49,779 nt of DNA from Vibrio caribbeanicus ATCC BAA-2122 (GTDB lineage Bacteria; Pseudomonadota; Gammaproteobacteria; Enterobacterales; Vibrionaceae), in assembly GCF_000165125.1 (NCBI RefSeq), contig NZ_AEIU01000014.1, positions 1-49,779 on the forward strand. Reading direction: 5' to 3'. The notes beneath the pieces are model-generated. The model was not told the DNA's origin. It ran no database searches and saw only the letters and a program-made list of their open reading frames with translations. This document shows, piece by piece, positions 1 to 6,656 of this stretch (positions are counted from its first letter, which is position 1; every line of letters starts with the position of its first letter). Position numbers and translations under genes: made by a program.

Positions 1-34
1 ATACTGGCTTTTTTTATGATTTTTGGGTATACAC

Positions 35-57
35 CCAAGTAACCTGCAGTTACTCGG
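35..57. repeat. Short hairpin, possible Vibrio intergenic repeat or terminator
   Basis: CCAAGTAAC (35-43) and GTTACTCGG (49-57) form a 9-bp stem with one mismatch and the loop CTGCA. It lies just downstream of the minus-strand gene ending at 67, so it may act as its terminator, although no T-run follows it on that strand. The motif CTTGGGT recurs twice at 29896-29945, which hints at a dispersed element. Low certainty. Confidence 0.35.
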
Positions 58-66
58 ATAGTTAAT

Positions 67-444
67 TTATGGTAACAGTTTTACCATATCAACATCAACA
101 CGAGTGTCGGTGAGGTCTTTATCTATTTCGCCACTTAGCTGGACTTTTGTTTCAGGAGTAACATTTTGGCCCAACCATTTATCGTGGTCAATCTCGACGA
201 CAATCTCACCGGTCTCATCGACAAATGTATACTTTTCACCACCAAGAGAGCCTTTAATATGGCCAACTAAGGTTACGGGATTTTCGTCACTAAACATACC
301 TGAGTCACGAACCTCTTTTACCGTTGAGACTCCTTGAGAAGGGCCTTGAAAACCACCGCTATTTTGTGGTCCCTTAAAACCACTAGCAAATGCAAGAGAC
401 GAGGCAGTAAGAGTTAATGTCGCTAATATTAATGTTTTTTTCAT
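67..444 (-). CDS. YgiW/YdeI-type periplasmic BOF (OB-fold) stress protein
   Basis: A 125-residue protein with a Sec signal peptide (about residues 1-20, ending SLAFA). The mature part matches the bacterial OB-fold (BOF) family represented by E. coli YgiW and YdeI: a VKEVRDSGMFSDENPVTLVG segment followed by TFVDETGEIVVEIDHDKW and a terminal beta-strand. Family members are small periplasmic proteins linked to stress tolerance and envelope signalling; the ligand is not established. The ATG at 444 is preceded by a GGAAA ribosome site. It stands alone, facing away from the CPBP gene. Family call is firm; function is inferred from the family only. Confidence 0.85.
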   Translation of the reverse strand: MKKTLILATLTLTASSLAFASGFKGPQNSGGFQGPSQGVSTVKEVRDSGMFSDENPVTLVGHIKGSLGGEKYTFVDETGEIVVEIDHDKWLGQNVTPETKVQLSGEIDKDLTDTRVDVDMVKLLP

Positions 445-628
445 TTTTATTTTCCACTTTGTGTTGAGAACAGGGTCTAATTTAGCAGGTCGCTCTGAAT
501 GGAAAATGAATAAAATTGTTATCTTTTAAAAAGAGAAAATAAGAGTAAATCTCAGTTCATTTTCTTTGACGTAAATGATACCTTCCTGTCTTCAATTACA
601 ACGTTTGTGTCTTGTACGAGGATTATTT

Positions 629-1474
629 ATGACGTTTGATCCGGCAATTTGGTTATGGGTGCCATTTGGGCTCGCAGTCGTTGCAGGTTTAGTGAACCAA
701 AAAGCGCCAGCCATCGTTTTTCTCATCGTAACTGCATTTGCAGGCATGAATATGGGCAGCATAGAGATCTTTGCATTAGCCAGCTCTTTTTCAGTCCTGC
801 TGATGGCATATTATCTCCCGATTTTGCAAAAGAATGACAATACTCAATGGGTGAGTTATGTTGTCTGGCCCATTATTATTGCTTGGTGTGTGTTACTGTT
901 TTTCCACCTCATCCCCGGTTTTAATAATCTAAAGGTACTTGATAATGTGGTTGCGGGAGTACAAAGCGCACCTTATTCTATGTACCTCAACTTAGACAAA
1001 CCTTTGATCTTTTTTGCTCTCTTGTTTGCATACCCATTATTACTGGGCGATAAGTCCCAGTTTCGATGGAAGTATGCATTAGTAACCTTGATCCCATTAT
1101 TTTTATTATTGCCGGTTGCTGTATTTCTCGGGGCTTTAAAGCCTGAATTTAGTTTGCCACCTTGGTGGTGGATTTTTGCTTTGAACAATTTGCTCCTGAC
1201 TTGCATCGCCGAGGAGGCATTGTTCCGTGGCTTTATCCAACAATCGCTCAGTCGCAGATTTGATTGGCGTCTAGGTCTTGTTGTCACCAGTATATTATTT
1301 GGTTTAGCACACGTGGGCGGTGGCATGATGCTGATGATTTTTGCTGGTTTAGCGGGTTTAGGCTATGGCTTGGTTTTCCACTTTACTCAGCGCCTTTGGT
1401 GTGCAGTAGTGGTTCACTTCATCTTTAACTTTACTCACTTACTCTTTTTTACCTATCCAGTACTCTCTCGCTGA
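629..1474 (+). CDS. CPBP family intramembrane metalloprotease
   Basis: A polytopic membrane protein (281 residues) carrying the CPBP/Abi (type II CAAX prenyl endopeptidase-like) signature: EEALFRG (E195, E196, R200), then FGLAHVGGG and HFIFNF, the conserved glutamates and histidines of the family active site within membrane helices. The frame is open back to an ATG at 575, but the ATG at 629 is preferred because CGAGGA sits 6 bases upstream and the earlier 18 codons lack a ribosome site and are not membrane-like. Substrates of such bacterial proteases are mostly unknown; some act in bacteriocin self-immunity. It is convergent with cysS and shares its terminator hairpin. Confidence 0.85.
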   Translation: MTFDPAIWLWVPFGLAVVAGLVNQKAPAIVFLIVTAFAGMNMGSIEIFALASSFSVLLMAYYLPILQKNDNTQWVSYVVWPIIIAWCVLLFFHLIPGFNNLKVLDNVVAGVQSAPYSMYLNLDKPLIFFALLFAYPLLLGDKSQFRWKYALVTLIPLFLLLPVAVFLGALKPEFSLPPWWWIFALNNLLLTCIAEEALFRGFIQQSLSRRFDWRLGLVVTSILFGLAHVGGGMMLMIFAGLAGLGYGLVFHFTQRLWCAVVVHFIFNFTHLLFFTYPVLSR

Positions 1475-1491
1475 ACTTAACATCTTGGGTG

Positions 1492-1521
1492 TAAGTAAGA
1501 GGCGTGAACGCCTCTTACTTA
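1492..1521. terminator. Bidirectional intrinsic terminator between CPBP gene and cysS
   Basis: A perfect 13-bp stem (TAAGTAAGAGGCG paired with CGCCTCTTACTTA) closed by the loop TGAA. The stop codon of the minus-strand cysS (1519-1521) is inside the stem. It is placed to end both convergent transcripts. Confidence 0.7.
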
Positions 1522-2892
1522 ACTCATAGTAGAAAGTTGATATGAGTCGGCTGAATCGTTGATTTGATAACCTAGTTTTTCAAGCTCAGCGCGTATTTGG
1601 TCAGCGTCCTGATAATTGCCCTGTTGTTTCAATTGATGGCGTTGCTGAGCGAGTTTTTCTATTTCAACTGGTATGATCAATTTTACTTCACGCTCCATGT
1701 CTAGGCCAAAGACCTGATCAAAGTAAACGAGAGTAGCTCGTTTATCTGCGCCGTTGAGATGACTGTCCAATATTGCCCACACAAGTGCTAGCGCGCGGGG
1801 CATATTGAAATCTTGGTTGATGAACCCAACGAATTGCGACTGGTAGCTAGGGTCGATTTTGCCTCCTTTAGGTAAGCTTTGCAGCTTTGTCATTAATCTT
1901 CTTCGCGCTTTTTGCGCGCCTGCTAGCCCTTGCCAAGTAAAGTTTAGATGACTTCGATAATGACTGGTAAGTGTAAGATAGCGGTAATCAAGAGGATCAA
2001 ACCCTTTTTCTATTAGTGTATTTAATGTCAGAGATACCCCTGATTTTGATATTTTTTCGTTATCGAGCTGAAGAAAATAGCCGTGTAGCCAGTAATTCGC
2101 TTGGATGTGTCCATTCTTCGCTTCGCATTGAGCGATTTCATTTGTGTGATGTACTGGGATATGGTCCTCACCACCAATATGAATATCGAACTGCTTGCCT
2201 AAATACTTTTCTGCCATTGCAGAGCACTCTATATGCCATCCCGGAAAGCCAATACCCCAAGGACTTGGCCACTCCATCTGCCTTTGCCTTCTTCCGCTGA
2301 GCTTCCAAAGTGCGAAATCGGTTGGGGATTTTTTGTCGCCTAATTCGATGCGTTTTCCTGGAGATAACCCCAATTTGTCTAGGCGAGCGAGCTTACCATA
2401 GTCATTGAGCTTGCGGGTGTCGAAATAGACGCCATCGTCGGTAAGGTAGGTAAAACCCTGTTCTTCAAGTGACTGAATAAATTCGATTTGCTCTTGGATG
2501 TGCTCGGTAGCTCGGCAGGTTATGTTGGGACGTGAGATGTTCAGTTTTGCCAGATCATTGAAGAAAATGTTTTCGAAATAGCGAGCAATTTCCCATGCTG
2601 ACTTATTTTGCTTTCGAGCTCCTTTTTCCATTTTGTCTTCTCCCGTGTCACCATCTGAGACTAGGTGTCCGACATCAGTGATATTCATAACATGATTGAC
2701 TTGGTAATCATTGAGAGTGAATACACGCTTTAAGGTATCGACAAACAAATAGGTTCGAAGGTTACCGATGTGAGCATAGTCATAAACGGTAGGACCGCAT
2801 GCGTACAAGCTGACCTTGCCATTTTTGATGGCATTGAAAGGTATAATCTGGCGCTTCATAGTATCAAATAGATTCAGGGTCGTTTGATTCAT
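1519..2892 (-). CDS. cysS: Divergent cysteinyl-tRNA synthetase, probable second copy under Cys attenuation
   Basis: A class I CysRS of 457 residues, full length for the family. Visible landmarks: zinc ligands C32, C223 ([11 protein letters not shown]), H248 or H249 and E252 (VHHTNE); the HIGH box as HIGN (41-44, AHIGNLRTY); the KMSKS loop as KISKS (280-284). It charges tRNA-Cys with cysteine in the cytoplasm. The usual gammaproteobacterial enzyme has HIGHGRT and a different ITDIDDK region; this one has HIGNLRTY and NITDVGHL...[11 protein letters not shown], like CysRS of distant phyla. It is therefore likely a horizontally acquired paralogue beside a housekeeping copy outside this window (inferred). 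Start ATG at 2892 has AGGAG 7 bases upstream. An attenuator with a Cys-rich leader peptide precedes it. Confidence 0.93.
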   Translation of the reverse strand: MNQTTLNLFDTMKRQIIPFNAIKNGKVSLYACGPTVYDYAHIGNLRTYLFVDTLKRVFTLNDYQVNHVMNITDVGHLVSDGDTGEDKMEKGARKQNKSAWEIARYFENIFFNDLAKLNISRPNITCRATEHIQEQIEFIQSLEEQGFTYLTDDGVYFDTRKLNDYGKLARLDKLGLSPGKRIELGDKKSPTDFALWKLSGRRQRQMEWPSPWGIGFPGWHIECSAMAEKYLGKQFDIHIGGEDHIPVHHTNEIAQCEAKNGHIQANYWLHGYFLQLDNEKISKSGVSLTLNTLIEKGFDPLDYRYLTLTSHYRSHLNFTWQGLAGAQKARRRLMTKLQSLPKGGKIDPSYQSQFVGFINQDFNMPRALALVWAILDSHLNGADKRATLVYFDQVFGLDMEREVKLIIPVEIEKLAQQRHQLKQQGNYQDADQIRAELEKLGYQINDSADSYQLSTMS

Positions 2893-2900
2893 TGTGCTCT

Positions 2901-2940
2901 CCTAAAAACAAAAAAGGCCGCGGATTAAAAATCAGCGGCC
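2901..2940 (-). terminator. Attenuator terminator in the cysS leader
   Basis: On the minus strand a hairpin with 11-base arms (2940-2930 and 2926-2916, one mismatch, loop TTT) starts GGCCGC and ends GCGGCC, and is directly followed by TTTTTTGTTTTT, then AGGAG and the cysS ATG. It is a near-ideal intrinsic terminator placed before, not after, a gene. Its left arm GCCGC (2939-2935) can alternatively pair with GCGGC (2984-2980) inside the leader peptide frame, which would be the antiterminator. Confidence 0.85.
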
Positions 2941-2962
2941 TTGAAAGGGTCAGAAATTCTAG

Positions 2963-3037
2963 CTAGTAACCACGCGCGTGCCGCCTTAGATAAAAAGGGT
3001 TAGGACAACAACAAGAGAACGCGTTTACTATTTTCAT
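2963..3037 (-). CDS. Cysteine leader peptide (24 aa, Cys-Cys-Cys) for cysS attenuation
   Basis: A 24-codon frame starting ATG AAA ATA and ending TAC TAG encodes MKIVNAFS, then CCC (codons 9-11, TGT TGT TGT at 3013-3005), then a Pro/Arg-rich tail ending HARGY. Codons 4-6 (GTAAACGCG, 3028-3020) can pair with codons 21-24 (CGCGTGGTTAC, 2976-2966; two Gs bulged), giving the 1:2 stem. Strand 2 also holds GCGGC (2984-2980), which can pair with the terminator left arm. A ribosome stalled at the Cys codons would cover strand 1, allow 2:3 pairing and prevent termination. This is the logic of the trp, his and phe leaders, here for Cys. No good ribosome site precedes the ATG, so the start is less certain than the rest. 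Confidence 0.8.
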   Translation of the reverse strand: MKIVNAFSCCCPNPFYLRRHARGY

Positions 3038-3044
3038 AACATTC

Positions 3045-3073
3045 AATCTATTACAGCGAAGAATGAAAAGCAA
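3045..3073 (-). promoter_or_regulatory. Candidate sigma70 promoter of the cysS leader
   Basis: On the minus strand TTGCTT (3073-3068), a 17-base spacer, and TAGATT (3050-3045). Transcription would begin at about 3038, almost on the leader ATG, so the leader mRNA would be nearly leaderless. An alternative, TTGGTG (3135-3130) with TAAATA (3112-3107) at 17-base spacing, lies in the end of the upstream peptidase gene and would leave about 60 bases of 5' UTR. Read-through from the peptidase gene is also possible. Confidence 0.4.
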
Positions 3074-3126
3074 TCATTTGTAATAATCATCTCTCCACTG
3101 ACGATTTATTTATTATCAGAAGGAAA

Positions 3127-4155
3127 TCACACCAATTGCTGACTAATGGTTCCGACATGGTCGAGTTCAATTTTAGCTAAGGCACCATTTATTAGAGTAA
3201 GATTGGGTGGCTGGTGACCAATATCTAGGTCATACATTACAGGCACTCCACAATCCACTAACGTCTGCTCTATGGCTTCATAATAGGTAAGGGCCTCTTT
3301 ATGACTAGGCTCTGGAGCGGAACTTCTACCTAATAATAAGCCATTGATATGCTTAAACACGCTTTTAAATCTCATGCTCGTTACTGTTCGGAAGATATTG
3401 GTGGGAGACATCTCGGCATTTTCTAAATAAAGAATAATGCCCTCTGGGGAATTCTCTGATAGTGTCTCTAAATCAAGGTATTCAGTGTTAAAAAGGTGGT
3501 GTAAGGTATCCCAACACCCTCCAATCAGGCGGCCTCTTAACTCGTTGCCAGAAGATGGTTTTACCAACCATTTCCAACTTGATTCTGTATCCAGATCTAA
3601 GCTGCTTGCGGGTTCATTGGCAATATCAGGCCACTCACTGGCAAACATTGCGGATGCTTGTTGAGAGAAGGTTTCTCCTGTTGGTGTTCCAATATGAATC
3701 AACGTATCTGCAGTTAGGGGGTCTAACGCCTCTGGTGTCAGATCCATAAAGTTAGAGCAGTGCGCCGACGCCCATCCTAATTTACTGGTGAAAGTCGCCG
3801 CTAAGGTACTGACATCAGAGAAACCTAAAATCCACTTTGGTCGAACACTTTGCAATTTGGCAAAGTCGATGTGAGGGAGGAGTTCCATGGCGAATTCTCC
3901 TCCCCACGGAGGAAAAATAGCATCAATGTTGTCATCGAGTAAAAACTGCATCAATTCATCGACGCGCTCGTCAATCGGGGCGCTGACGTGTTTTACTTGA
4001 CCATGTAGGCAATTACCGAGCACTACGCGAAACCCGAGAGACTCAAGATGTGTTTTTACCAGATCAAACCTTGCTTGATGTTGTTTTTCTATTCCTGCTG
4101 AAAATGCCGTGACAGCGATTGTAGATCCTGAACGCAAAGGTTTTGGGTAATTCAT
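3127..4155 (-). CDS. S66 family peptidase, MccF/LD-carboxypeptidase-like
   Basis: A 342-residue cytoplasmic serine peptidase of family S66 with the expected Ser-Glu-His triad: S113 in LGFSDVS, E245 (or E248) in LYLENAE, H314 in DIGHQPP. S66 covers LdcA (trimming murein tetrapeptides) and MccF (hydrolysing microcin C-type aminoacyl-nucleotides for self-immunity). The length and the residue spacing are nearer MccF (about 344 aa) than LdcA (about 300 aa). There is no signal peptide. It is on the same strand as, and 234 bp upstream of, the attenuated CysRS gene, so the two may be co-transcribed and share a role in coping with a tRNA synthetase inhibitor (inference). A peptidoglycan-recycling role is the main alternative. 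Confidence 0.85.
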   Translation of the reverse strand: MNYPKPLRSGSTIAVTAFSAGIEKQHQARFDLVKTHLESLGFRVVLGNCLHGQVKHVSAPIDERVDELMQFLLDDNIDAIFPPWGGEFAMELLPHIDFAKLQSVRPKWILGFSDVSTLAATFTSKLGWASAHCSNFMDLTPEALDPLTADTLIHIGTPTGETFSQQASAMFASEWPDIANEPASSLDLDTESSWKWLVKPSSGNELRGRLIGGCWDTLHHLFNTEYLDLETLSENSPEGIILYLENAEMSPTNIFRTVTSMRFKSVFKHINGLLLGRSSAPEPSHKEALTYYEAIEQTLVDCGVPVMYDLDIGHQPPNLTLINGALAKIELDHVGTISQQLV

Positions 4156-4321
4156 TTTATTAAGCCATTAATTATCTGATAAATAATAACAATTACAAAA
4201 TCTCTTATAAATATCAATGGGTATATATAACCTTTGTTAGTTTTTGGTAATTTTGTCTCTGAGTTCTGGATGGGAAAGTAATTACTGAGTAGAGTTTGTC
4301 CCAACCAAAAAGAAATTCAAT

Positions 4322-4672
4322 ATGAAAATACACTTTTTTGCTGTCTGTTTGATGTCGATGTCGACATTTATATTCGGACAAAATCTGCGTCCGCACATGG
4401 TAAGTTATACTGTTCAATCTGGTGATGTTGTGGATATCTCGACTAGCGTAGCTGTTGTTTTAAACCAAGCCGTTACAGTTAGTGTCGGAGAAGGTGTTCA
4501 AGCCAATATACTACTATCAGCCGTTAACGATGACACTGAGCATTATCACCTGCAATTAAAACTAAATATAAAAGAGGTGGATAAAATTCTTATTGAAAAT
4601 GATTTTGTTTCTGGTGGAGCATTGGATATCTCGCTCGCGAATTATCGCATTCACTTACAACTAGATGGTTAG
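4322..4672 (+). CDS. Small secreted protein of unknown function
   Basis: A 116-residue protein starting MKIHFFAVCLMSMSTFIFG, a probable Sec signal peptide, followed by a beta-rich region with alternating hydrophobic residues (VSYTVQSGDVVDIS, VVLNQAVTVSVGEGVQANIL). I do not recognise a family. It has no lipobox and no cysteine after the signal region. The ribosome site is weak (AAAGAAA). It is isolated between the minus-strand peptidase gene and a 500-bp AT-rich stretch, next to another orphan secreted protein at 5178, which may mean an acquired patch. Confidence 0.6.
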   Translation: MKIHFFAVCLMSMSTFIFGQNLRPHMVSYTVQSGDVVDISTSVAVVLNQAVTVSVGEGVQANILLSAVNDDTEHYHLQLKLNIKEVDKILIENDFVSGGALDISLANYRIHLQLDG

Positions 4673-5177
4673 ACGTCAGTATCCATTTGTGATTTTAAAA
4701 TCGTTGTCTTGTTGAAAAGGCTAGCGGTCCTAGCTGAACTTAGATTTTAACAGGTAAAAGGACTTTATTAACTTTGATGATAAGATTAATGAAGGCTTGT
4801 AAATAGATTAAGATTGCTAATTTCTACATAAGAATCCATATTATTTTATTTTTAATATTCTGTTAATATTTCATTTGTTAATTAATTGTGTTGTTTAAAA
4901 TTTTATATGCGGCCATCATGTGTTTTTTATTATCTTTTAAATTTCATAACACTAAAATGGTTTTTGTTGTAAGTGAATATCAAGTTTTAAATTAAATTTT
5001 TAGGACATGAAGTTCTATTTAAATATATCCTTAATTATCAGTTTTTATTTGTATATTGGATGGATTGTTCTGGGTAAAGATCACTCATTAACTTAATTTA
5101 AATTGATGTGAAATATAAGTTGAAATACTTTTCTTGTGCCGGTTTGGCAATGAAAAATAATACAAGAGGGTATAAAT
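4673..5177. other. AT-rich intergenic stretch
   Basis: About 500 bp, visibly richer in A and T than its surroundings (for example 4840-5010), with no reading frame of note. The only clear element is GAGGG 8 bases before the ATG at 5178. The composition would suit an H-NS-silenced acquired region, but no specific site can be named. Confidence 0.5.
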
Positions 5178-5576
5178 ATGAAAGGAAAAATATTTTCAAT
5201 ATTAGCGTTGTCGCTATCTTTTTCTCATTATGTAATGGCAGATTCAAAGTACAGTCCAAATGAAACGCTCTATGGTGGAGTCAACATTAGCCAAGATGGT
5301 ATTTTGACCTCTCAAGCACTATTTGGATGTGCCGCGCCAACTGAAGTTGAGCTAAAAACAGCGATGGATAATAGTGTTCAAGTGACTATCAAAGATAACT
5401 TTCTTGATTGCCGTATAACTCCTTCGGTGCAAGAATTTTCGATTGACCTTAAGCCATTCCTTGAAGATTTTGAATATCATGAAGGTGGGATTCAAATAGC
5501 AAACAAGATTATCTTTAAGTATGATGTATTCGGTCAAGTAGATAACTCCGAAAGCAGTGCGATCAATTTCTACTAG
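5178..5576 (+). CDS. Hypothetical secreted protein
   Basis: A 132-residue protein with a clear signal peptide (MKGKIFSILALSLSFSHYVMA, cleavage after MADS possible). The mature part has two cysteines (FGCAAPTE and LDCRITPS) that could form a disulphide in the periplasm, and a mostly beta pattern. I recognise no family. The ribosome site GAGGG is good and a strong terminator follows at 5598, so it looks like a real single-gene unit. Function unknown. Confidence 0.65.
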   Translation: MKGKIFSILALSLSFSHYVMADSKYSPNETLYGGVNISQDGILTSQALFGCAAPTEVELKTAMDNSVQVTIKDNFLDCRITPSVQEFSIDLKPFLEDFEYHEGGIQIANKIIFKYDVFGQVDNSESSAINFY

Positions 5577-5597
5577 AAATTTAGAGTTTCTCTCTGT

Positions 5598-5646
5598 AAG
5601 AAGCGATATACTAATTTACAAACTATTATCGCTTCTTTTATTTTTT
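5598..5646 (+). terminator. Intrinsic terminator after the 5178 gene
   Basis: An 11-bp perfect stem (AAGAAGCGATA, 5598-5608, with TATCGCTTCTT, 5627-5637) followed by a T-rich run (TTTTATTTTTT). Confidence 0.85.
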
Positions 5647-5808
5647 ATAGCGAATTACGTGACAATGTCACAAAAATTAGTATTATTTGACCGTCAAACA
5701 ACTTAACTCGGTAAGAGCCCATTCGCTGCGTTATTTTCCTTGAACTCACTTGGATTTGGTATAATATTTTTCGAAGATCAAGATATGGTGAGTTTTAGGG
5801 TAAAATAA

Positions 5809-6567
5809 ATGGTAAAAGATAGATCGACAGCCTTTGTGCTTAAAGACATTCTCTCGATGACAGATTCTCCATTGTCTTCTTTTATTCCGAATATTACCAA
5901 GCACCCTTTTTCAAATCTTGAACAGCATATTTGCGTTTACAGCTGCCACTACAATGTTGAAAACTTTACCGATGATTTATATCAATATCTTGCTCAAGAT
6001 GAACCCGCATCTATCCAAAAAGCCGTTACCAAAAGGCGGGCTGAGTTCTTCGCTGGTCGGTTGATGGCGGTACTTGGTCTTGAAGCCCTTGGCAACACTC
6101 ATAATGTGATAGATATTGGTGAACATCGCAGTCCACAATGGCCAAATGGCTTTCTTGGCTCTATTACGCACTCTTGCAATCAAGCTATGGCTGTGGTGGC
6201 ATCACAAGAGTACTGGCACTACCTCGGTATGGACCACGAGAAAGATATTCCATTAGACATCGCAAACAATATTGCTGAGCAACTTCTTACCCATGCCGAT
6301 CGTGAACTTTACCAACAACTGGATATAGACTTTGCCAATTTTTGCAGCGCAGTTTTTTCAATTAAAGAGAGTCTATTCAAAGCGGTGTACCCGCATATTG
6401 GCCAATACATTGAGTTCAGTGACGCGAATATGTTAGAGCTTGATATCTCCAAAGGAAGCTTCAAAGTTGAATTGTGTTGGCGTAAGGCACCAAGGGGTTT
6501 ACAAACTGTGTTTGCCGGGCATTTACTTAAAACGCCCGGTAAAGTGACGACGCTTATTTGTGCTTGA
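5809..6567 (+). CDS. 4'-phosphopantetheinyl transferase (EntD/Sfp superfamily)
   Basis: A 252-residue enzyme that moves phosphopantetheine from CoA onto carrier-protein serines. Family landmarks: KRRAEFFAGR (75-84), GSITHS (117-122), GMDHE (D142 and E144, magnesium binding) and FSIKESLFKA (K186, E187, K191). The order and the FAGR and SITHS blocks are typical of the EntD/AngD branch that serves siderophore or other nonribosomal synthetases. No synthetase or carrier protein is present in the window, so its partner is elsewhere. The ATG at 5809 has AGGG 8 bases upstream; an internal ATG at 5857 is an alternative. The last base pairs overlap a weak inverted repeat (TTGAGAAA/TTTCTCAA, 6564-6597). 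Confidence 0.92.
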   Translation: MVKDRSTAFVLKDILSMTDSPLSSFIPNITKHPFSNLEQHICVYSCHYNVENFTDDLYQYLAQDEPASIQKAVTKRRAEFFAGRLMAVLGLEALGNTHNVIDIGEHRSPQWPNGFLGSITHSCNQAMAVVASQEYWHYLGMDHEKDIPLDIANNIAEQLLTHADRELYQQLDIDFANFCSAVFSIKESLFKAVYPHIGQYIEFSDANMLELDISKGSFKVELCWRKAPRGLQTVFAGHLLKTPGKVTTLICA

Positions 6568-6609
6568 GAAAACCCTCGCGTTCTGCAAGTTTCTCAAAAT
6601 CATCTTGAG

Positions 6610-6650
6610 TAGAAAAAAGAATAAGTGGCACCCTCAAATGAGAATGCCAA
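6610..6650 (-). terminator. Intrinsic terminator of the RND efflux operon
   Basis: The hairpin TGGCA..CTCA..TGAG..TGCCA (6626-6649) reads on the minus strand into CTTATTCTTTTTT, directly after the RND stop codon at 6657. Confidence 0.65.
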
Positions 6651-6656
6651 ACTTCT

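Noticed and set aside
3061-3095. A second short frame with one Cys codon upstream of the cysS leader peptide
   Set aside because: The ATG is directly against the GGAGAG sequence, too close for a ribosome site, and its codons do not align with the attenuator stems.
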